A stretch of DNA of 64,000 bases from Vigna angularis. Taxonomy: Eukaryota > Streptophyta > Magnoliopsida > Fabales > Fabaceae. The stretch spans positions 24,063,501 to 24,127,500 of the forward strand of contig NC_068975.1 in NCBI RefSeq assembly GCF_016808095.1, written 5' to 3'. Shown piece by piece: positions 58,760 to 64,000 of this stretch. The position numbers and the translations under genes are program-made. The notes beneath the pieces are model-generated. The model was not told the DNA's origin. It saw only the letters and a list, made by a program, of their open reading frames with translations, and searched no databases. Positions within the stretch are counted from its first letter, which is position 1. The number at the start of each line of letters is the position of its first letter.

Positions 58760-59175
58760 TGTCTCTATATTTACATATTTTTTCTGTGTTTAGGAGTCTT
58801 TCTTAGCTTTTTTTAGTTTTTAATTGTTTAGAATTAGGTTAGTTTTATGTTTTTCTCTTAATTATTTAGTTTTATAGAATTTTAGTTAAAAATAGGTTTT
58901 TAGGTTTATTTTTAGTATTCTTTATAAATAAGTAGGAAATTAATATTTTCTAAAAATTCTTTTGAAAAAAAAAATTCTTTCTTTTAATTGTTAAATTTTC
59001 TTTTCTTTAATTTTGAATTGATTTCTTTTTCTTTCTTTGCTGCTGGACAAATTTAATTGGAATTGGGCCGCTGCACTGAATTGGGCCAAAACTTAATGAA
59101 ATGGTGAGTAATGAAGGAATTGGAAGCTGATGTTCTTATTGGGCCGCTTGCAAGCATCTGGCTGTCACATTGGAA
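58760..59175. other. T-rich stretch, LTR-like
   Basis: TTTAG-rich sequence followed by ATTGGGCCGCTGC and similar words (59061-59150). GGGCC words and GCCGCTGCA recur beyond MULE-3 (62390-62403), so the two flanks of MULE-3 look like one original unit. Confidence 0.35.
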
Positions 59176-59299
59176 TTAAATGAAGAGTGTTTCATCCTAC
59201 ACCTCTAAGATCTCATCCTGCATCTTCAAAAATTTCATTTTTAACCTTCTGGTATCTCATCCTACACCTCCAACTTTTTTAAATCTTTATTTTTAACTT

Positions 59300-60841
59300 G
59301 GTTTAATGTCTCGGTAGGTCCCTATTTTTGGCGTGAATCTCAAATAGGTCCCTTTTCTTTTCGGCGTCTCAATTGGGTTTTTTTTTTTGTAAAATTGGAG
59401 CAATTAGGGGTCTGTCGTCAAATTGAACAAACAGCCGTTTAAGTTTGCCTACGTGTTATTAAAAATGAGTTTGAATTGATTTTTGTATTAAAAAATGGAT
59501 TGAGCAAACGTCAAATCAGATATCTTCAAGGGAAAAAAAGGCAAACTCGGCAAACCCCTTTTCTTCTTTTCTTCTTCGATTGGAAGCGCGGAGGGGAAAC
59601 CCCTTTTCTTCTTCAGAACCCTAAAATCCTAAGGGATATGCACAAAAAGGAAAAGAGAGAAACACCTCTTCCTTCAACCTCCAACGCGGTAGTCCCTACC
59701 CTCCGTCGCGTTTTCCTTTCGCCAGCCAAGAGTGTCGTCGACGACGCCACCCACGTCGGACGGAGCAGCCCAAACTTCGACCTCCTTTTCATGCGCGAGA
59801 GAGAAATCTCGTCTCTCCCTGCGACGTTGCCGACACGAACCAAGATCGCCACCGCTGACGCCGTCTTCAATAACTGATCGGAGTCGTGAGCACTGGTCTC
59901 CTCTCCTACCGTTAAGACTATGCCTCTTTGCTAAATGGATGTGTGCTTGAAAGATCTCACTTTCACCCTCAAAAAGCTGAACCCTTTTGTCCCCTTTCTC
60001 CATTTCTTTCTCTTTCTCTCTATGCCAAGAAAAGTTACTACTCTTGCTCCTTAGTTCTCTCTCTCTCTGTTTCTCTCTATTGGTGTGAGAGTTTGAGGAA
60101 AACTCAGCTTATGAGGCGGCTTTTGCAAACAGTGGGTAATTGGTGGGTGATCTGTCCTGTGATACATGTTACAACTTTAATGGAAAAATTACCATCACAA
60201 TCCAATCAAATTCCATCTTTTTCCTTCGATTCATTTTTACCCATATACAACAGATCCAGAAACTCACACCTACACACCATAAAATGGTTTTACATTGAAG
60301 TTCAAGTTTGTGGGCAGGGCAATCTAATTATGAAATGGAAGAAGCTAGAATTTTCTTTTTTAAATAATTTTTTTTGCAAGCATATAATTTTGAGTTGAAT
60401 GGAATGAACATGCAAGCGTACGGGAGACACATTGGCAGTGAAGATATTTTTTATGCAGGTGAAAAATAAGCTTGAGAGTGATGAAGAGGGTGAGTTGGTC
60501 TCTCGCTTGGTGAAAGATATGAAACCATGGAAGATTGAATTCGGGTCAGGGGACTACAATTAAACTTTTAGATTTTGCCCACTTTGCCCTTCCCTAAATC
60601 TGAATCCACATTTGTGCAATCCAAATTTTTAATACAAAATTCGTTTTTAATGTCACGTCAGATTAATGAATACACTGACCATACCACGTAGGCTAAACTT
60701 AAACGGCCGTTTGTTCAATTTGACGGCAAACCCTTAATTGCTCCAATTTTACACAAAAAAGAACCCAATTGAGACGTCGAAAAGAAAAGGGACCTATTTG
60801 AAATTCACGCCGAAAATAGGGACCTACCGAGACATTAAACC
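59300..60841. mobile_element. MULE-5, Pack-MULE-like element nested in MULE-3
   Basis: Terminal inverted repeats of about 200 bp start GGTTTAATGTCTCGGTAGGT. The exact 9-bp duplication TTTTAACTT flanks it (59291-59299 and 60842-60850). Its repeats match those of MULE-4. The cargo (59580-60360) includes a 133-codon plus frame (59476-59877), with LPSTSNAVVPTLRRVFLSPA near its middle, and CT-rich leader-like DNA; it differs from the cargo of MULE-4. I do not recognise the protein. Confidence 0.9.
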
Positions 60842-60850
60842 TTTTAACTT

Positions 60851-61302
60851 TAATAAATATTTTTCCATTTTCTTTTCTTTTTTATTAAAAACAATCTTCA
60901 CTATCTTAATAATAATTTAATTTAATTTAATTTAAAATTTAAATATTATTTAAAATAATTTTGTATTTTAATAATTATTAAAATATAATTTATATTTTAA
61001 TAATAGTTATATTAAAAACATAAAAATAAAATAAAAATAATAATAATAATAATAAATTTGATTTAATATATTTAAATATATTAAATTATAATAAAATCTA
61101 TAAAATATGTTAATACTTTTACTTTTTATTTAAAATTTAATAAATATTAAACTTAAATAAAAATTATAATATTACTTATTATATTTTTATATTTTAATAA
61201 TTAATAAAATATAATTTATATTTTTAAAATAGTTCTATTAAGAGAATTGAAAAATAATAACTAAAATAAGAATGAAAATGAAAATAAAAATGATAGTTAA
61301 AA
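60851..61302. other. Extremely AT-rich MULE-3 interior
   Basis: TAATAA/TTAAAA words dominate. No features beyond composition. Confidence 0.5.
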
Positions 61303-61598
61303 GGGTTAAATATGTTTTTAGTCCCTAAACTATTGGTCGTTTCTGGTTTTCGTCCCTCTTTCAAAGTAAGGTACAATTTGGTTCTCATTCTTTTCAAAAC
61401 GTTCGTTTTAGTCCTCAGAATTTTGGTTTTAGTCCTCATTTGTTGCTAAATGAGGACCAAATTTTTAAACAGTGTTTAGTTTTCAAGGACTAAAACGAAC
61501 GTTTTGAAAAGAATGAGGACCAAATTGTACCTTACTTTGAAAGAGGGACGAAAACCAGAAACGACCAATAGTTTAGGGACTAAAAACATATTTAACCC
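61303..61598. mobile_element. Foldback MITE with 9-bp duplication (MULE-type) nested in MULE-3
   Basis: A 296-bp element starts GGGTTAAATATGTTTTTAGT and ends with its complement. The arms pair over about 140 bp around a short loop near 61450. TAGTTAAAA flanks it exactly (61294-61302 and 61599-61607). Confidence 0.9.
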
Positions 61599-62753
61599 TA
61601 GTTAAAATTATATTTATTATATTTAAATATATTAAATTATAATAAAATATTAAATTAAATTTAATAATTATTAAAATTTAAAAAGAACAAAATTTTGAAA
61701 AATTTGTTAATCGGATATAGATATCCGATAAGTTATGAATCGGATATCCATATCCGATAAAGAATGGTTTTTAAAATTTTATTTTATATATAAATTTTAA
61801 TAATTATTTAATTTAATTTAATATTTTAATATAATTTAGTATATTTAAATATTTAGTTAATATAATTTTATTTGTTATTTAATAAATAATTGTTTTAAAA
61901 TTTTGTTTATTATTTAAATTTTAATAATTATTTAAAATAATTTAATATATTAATATAATTTAATGTATTTGAATATATTAAATATTTTATTTAATATAAT
62001 TTTACTTTTTTGTTATTATTTTTATTTTAATTATTTTATTTTTATATTTTTAATATAATTATTATTATAATATAAATTATATTTTAATAACTATTAAAAT
62101 ATAAAATTATATTAAATAATATTAGAATTTTAAATTTAATTATTATTAAGGTGGTCTAGAGTCTTTTTTACAAGAAAAAGAAAAGAAAATAAAAATATAT
62201 TTATTAAAATTAAAAATAATTTTTTTTATAATGTTAAAGGTGTATGATAATGATGAGATGTCAGAAGGTTAAAAGTTGAATTTTTGGAGGTGCAGGATGA
62301 GATCTTGGAGGTGTAGGATGAAACAATCTTAAATGAAATGTTGGGTCGATGCCACTGGAATTCAATATTGCACCTGTTCAGCACGAGCAATTAGGCCGCT
62401 GCATGGGTTGACTCCAACTTAAGTGATGCGGCACCGTTTTGAGGATTCAGCTGCTGCTGCCTAAGGGGTTCAGACTTCGCATTTTATTTGGATGAAAAGA
62501 AAAACCCAACAGCAAGGGTTCCAAAGAAAGCGAGAAAGAAGAGGAAAGTTCCATTGGCGCGAACCTGCCCAGCGAAGAAACCCTGACCGGAGCTGACTAG
62601 AGTTGACCGGTGAAGATGAAGAGATTGAAGTGATCGGAGGGTTCTGATATATGGAGCACGAGGATCATTGCTGACCGTCCGGTTGGGAAGCACAAGCGTT
62701 AAGAGCAAGTTCTTCTTTCCTTTTCTTTCTTTCATTTTCTTTGTTTTTTTGAC

Positions 62754-62763
62754 CCTATATAAA
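62754..62763 (+). promoter_or_regulatory. TATA box of an LTR- or gene-like promoter
   Basis: CTATATAAAG is followed by GGGGCTTTTATCTTG, then a leader with GGGTTCTATCGCGC and a T-rich, intron-like stretch to the window edge. No coding start follows within the window. This may be an LTR or the 5' end of a transcription unit to the right. Confidence 0.4.
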
Positions 62764-63108
62764 GGGGCTTTTATCTTGTAAATAGATACATTTTTCACGG
62801 AGACGAGACACAGAGTTTTTTATTTTACATTTTTTAGTCTTAGGAGTAGATAGAGAAGACGCTGGTTCTAGGGTTCTATCGCGCTTTCAATAGAGTGGAT
62901 TCGAATTCTCGTGTTCTTGCGCCTGGTTTGTTCGGTACATTTTTGTGTATTCTCGTTTCTTGTTAATAATACTTTCGTTCTTGATGTTCTTTTATGTGTT
63001 GAGTGTTTGTTGATTCTATTATCTTAATTTTTCTCATTATTTATGTGTTCTTGATGATGTGAGAGTCTTTCTCGTTTTGTTTTGTGAAGAAAATTGATTT
63101 GGACTCTG

Positions 63109-63227
63109 TGACTCCACACAATTAAAATTCCTTAGGGAATTACATGACTCCACACAATTAAAATTCCTTAGGGAATTACATGACTCCACACAATTAAAAT
63201 TTCTTAGGCAATTACATGACTCCACAG
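63109..63227. repeat. 36-bp tandem repeat, 3.3 copies
   Basis: Exact-period copies at 63109, 63145 and 63181 plus a partial copy. Each starts TGACTCCACACAATTAAAAT and continues CCTTAGGGAATTACA. The minus frame across it encodes a 12-residue repeat (VESCNSLRNFNC) as a by-product. Confidence 0.93.
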
Positions 63228-63239
63228 TGAGCATGACTT

Positions 63240-64000
63240 ATCGAGATGTCTTCTCGAGTTGGAGATGAGTCTAATGAAAGAAAAATATTGTAATTTGTAT
63301 TTTGTTTTTTTCAGTTCATTTCAATTAGGATTTTATATGTTTTAGAGTATATTACATGTTTCAATTGCATTCAGATTAGGTTTTGCATCTGGTGATGATT
63401 AGAAACATGAATTAGGAATTGAACTTGTTGTGATTTGGTATAGTAAGTGGACATTTACCCAATCTAGGTTCTGATTTGGAACTTAAATACCACATAATGG
63501 GTATGACTTTTCAAGATGTCTTCCTGAGTGGTAAATAACTGCTTTTCTACACTAAAATTGGCACTTTTTATTCTGATTCATGATTCCAATCAACTAATCT
63601 GTTTCTACTCATTAGTTTAGGTGTTTGCTCATTTGATTTCAGTTTTATTTGAGAATAATATTGGCATGTTTGTTATTAGTTACTTCTGTTTAGAGTAGAA
63701 TTTGATGATTCATTTTAGATTTTATGTTTTACATTTTAATTCAGATTTGATGCTTAGTTTAGAAATATATCTTGATTGTTAATGCATTCTTTTTATTTAG
63801 GTTCTGCTTCTGTTATCTATTTCTGTTTCAAAGATTTTCTTTCCTTATTCATTTTAGCATTTGAGTTCTGTTTAGATTGTAGGAAGTTGTAGTAAGTAGA
63901 TTTTGTTGCAGTTTTGATACTGTTATTTTCTTCTCTTTCATTACATTTCAAATTCTTTATTCTTTTAAACAAATGTTAGTTTAGACTAGTTTCAATTCTT
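63240..64000. other. T-rich stretch to the window edge
   Basis: Intron- or leader-like. Two similar segments (GACTTATCGAGATGTCTTCT near 63235 and GACTTTTCAAGATGTCTTCC near 63505) suggest a further diverged repeat of ~270 bp. No coding sequence. Confidence 0.4.

Larger units (their letters stand above)
59185..62328. mobile_element. MULE-3, older element hosting MULE-5 and a MITE
   Basis: The ends are GAGTGTTTCATCCTACACCT and, read inward from the right, GATTGTTTCATCCTACACCT. Inverted repeats continue through AGATCTCATCCTGCA and TTTTAACCTTCTG. The exact 9-bp duplication TTAAATGAA flanks it (59176-59184 and 62329-62337). Without its two nested elements it is about 1.3 kb, extremely AT-rich and non-coding. 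Confidence 0.82.

Overview
This is nuclear DNA of a flowering plant. The AT-rich background with long (AT)n tracts, the dense nested transposons, the chromovirus-type Ty3/gypsy elements primed by initiator-methionine tRNA and the type of host genes all fit. A legume such as Vigna or Phaseolus is my inference from the style of the repeats; it is not proven by the sequence. Clear host-type genes are few: exon 1 of a group I bZIP transcription factor (minus strand, running off the left edge) and a damaged class I small heat-shock protein gene at 47.7-48.3 kb (minus strand) that keeps an excellent heat-shock promoter. Almost everything else is mobile DNA.

Layout. 1-1.5 kb: bZIP exon 1 and part of its first intron. 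3.3-5.8 kb: probable solo LTR. 6.2-7.9 kb: a non-autonomous Mutator-like element (MULE) with a second, almost perfectly palindromic MULE inserted 6 bp inside its left end. 8.5-9.0 kb: hAT-like MITE. 9.3-32.0 kb: a three-level nest, in which a CACTA element holds gypsy A (minus strand), which holds gypsy B (plus strand). All three junctions carry exact target-site duplications (TSDs). 32.4-33.6 kb: a small CACTA element. 35.2-39.1 kb: a CACTA element carrying a captured, intron-containing fragment of SDA1 and a second unidentified gene fragment, itself interrupted by another small CACTA element. 39.9-40.8 kb: decayed gypsy gag. 49.8-51.0 kb: decayed copia polymerase. 51.9-53.3 and 59.3-60.8 kb: two MULEs of one family with unrelated GC-rich cargo; the second sits, with a MITE, inside an older MULE (59.2-62.3 kb). 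54.9-64 kb also holds a possible first exon, a long intron-like stretch, a G-rich CTAGGG tract and an LTR- or promoter-like region with a 36-bp tandem repeat.

How the parts relate. No CACTA, MULE or hAT transposase is recognisable, so all the DNA transposons here look non-autonomous. The two gypsy elements carry gag, protease, reverse transcriptase, RNase H, integrase and a chromodomain-like tail. Element A is dead: it has a frameshift in RT and is split in integrase by B. Element B is nearly intact, but its first catalytic integrase Asp is Tyr and an in-frame TAG separates protease from RT. By eye, the LTR pair of A differs more (about 1.3%) than that of B (about 0.3-0.4%), which agrees with the nesting order. 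I see no prokaryote-type operons, CRISPR arrays, rRNA genes or confident tRNA genes. The strongest candidates for something new are the SDA1-carrying Pack-CACTA and the recurrent MULE-in-MULE insertions.
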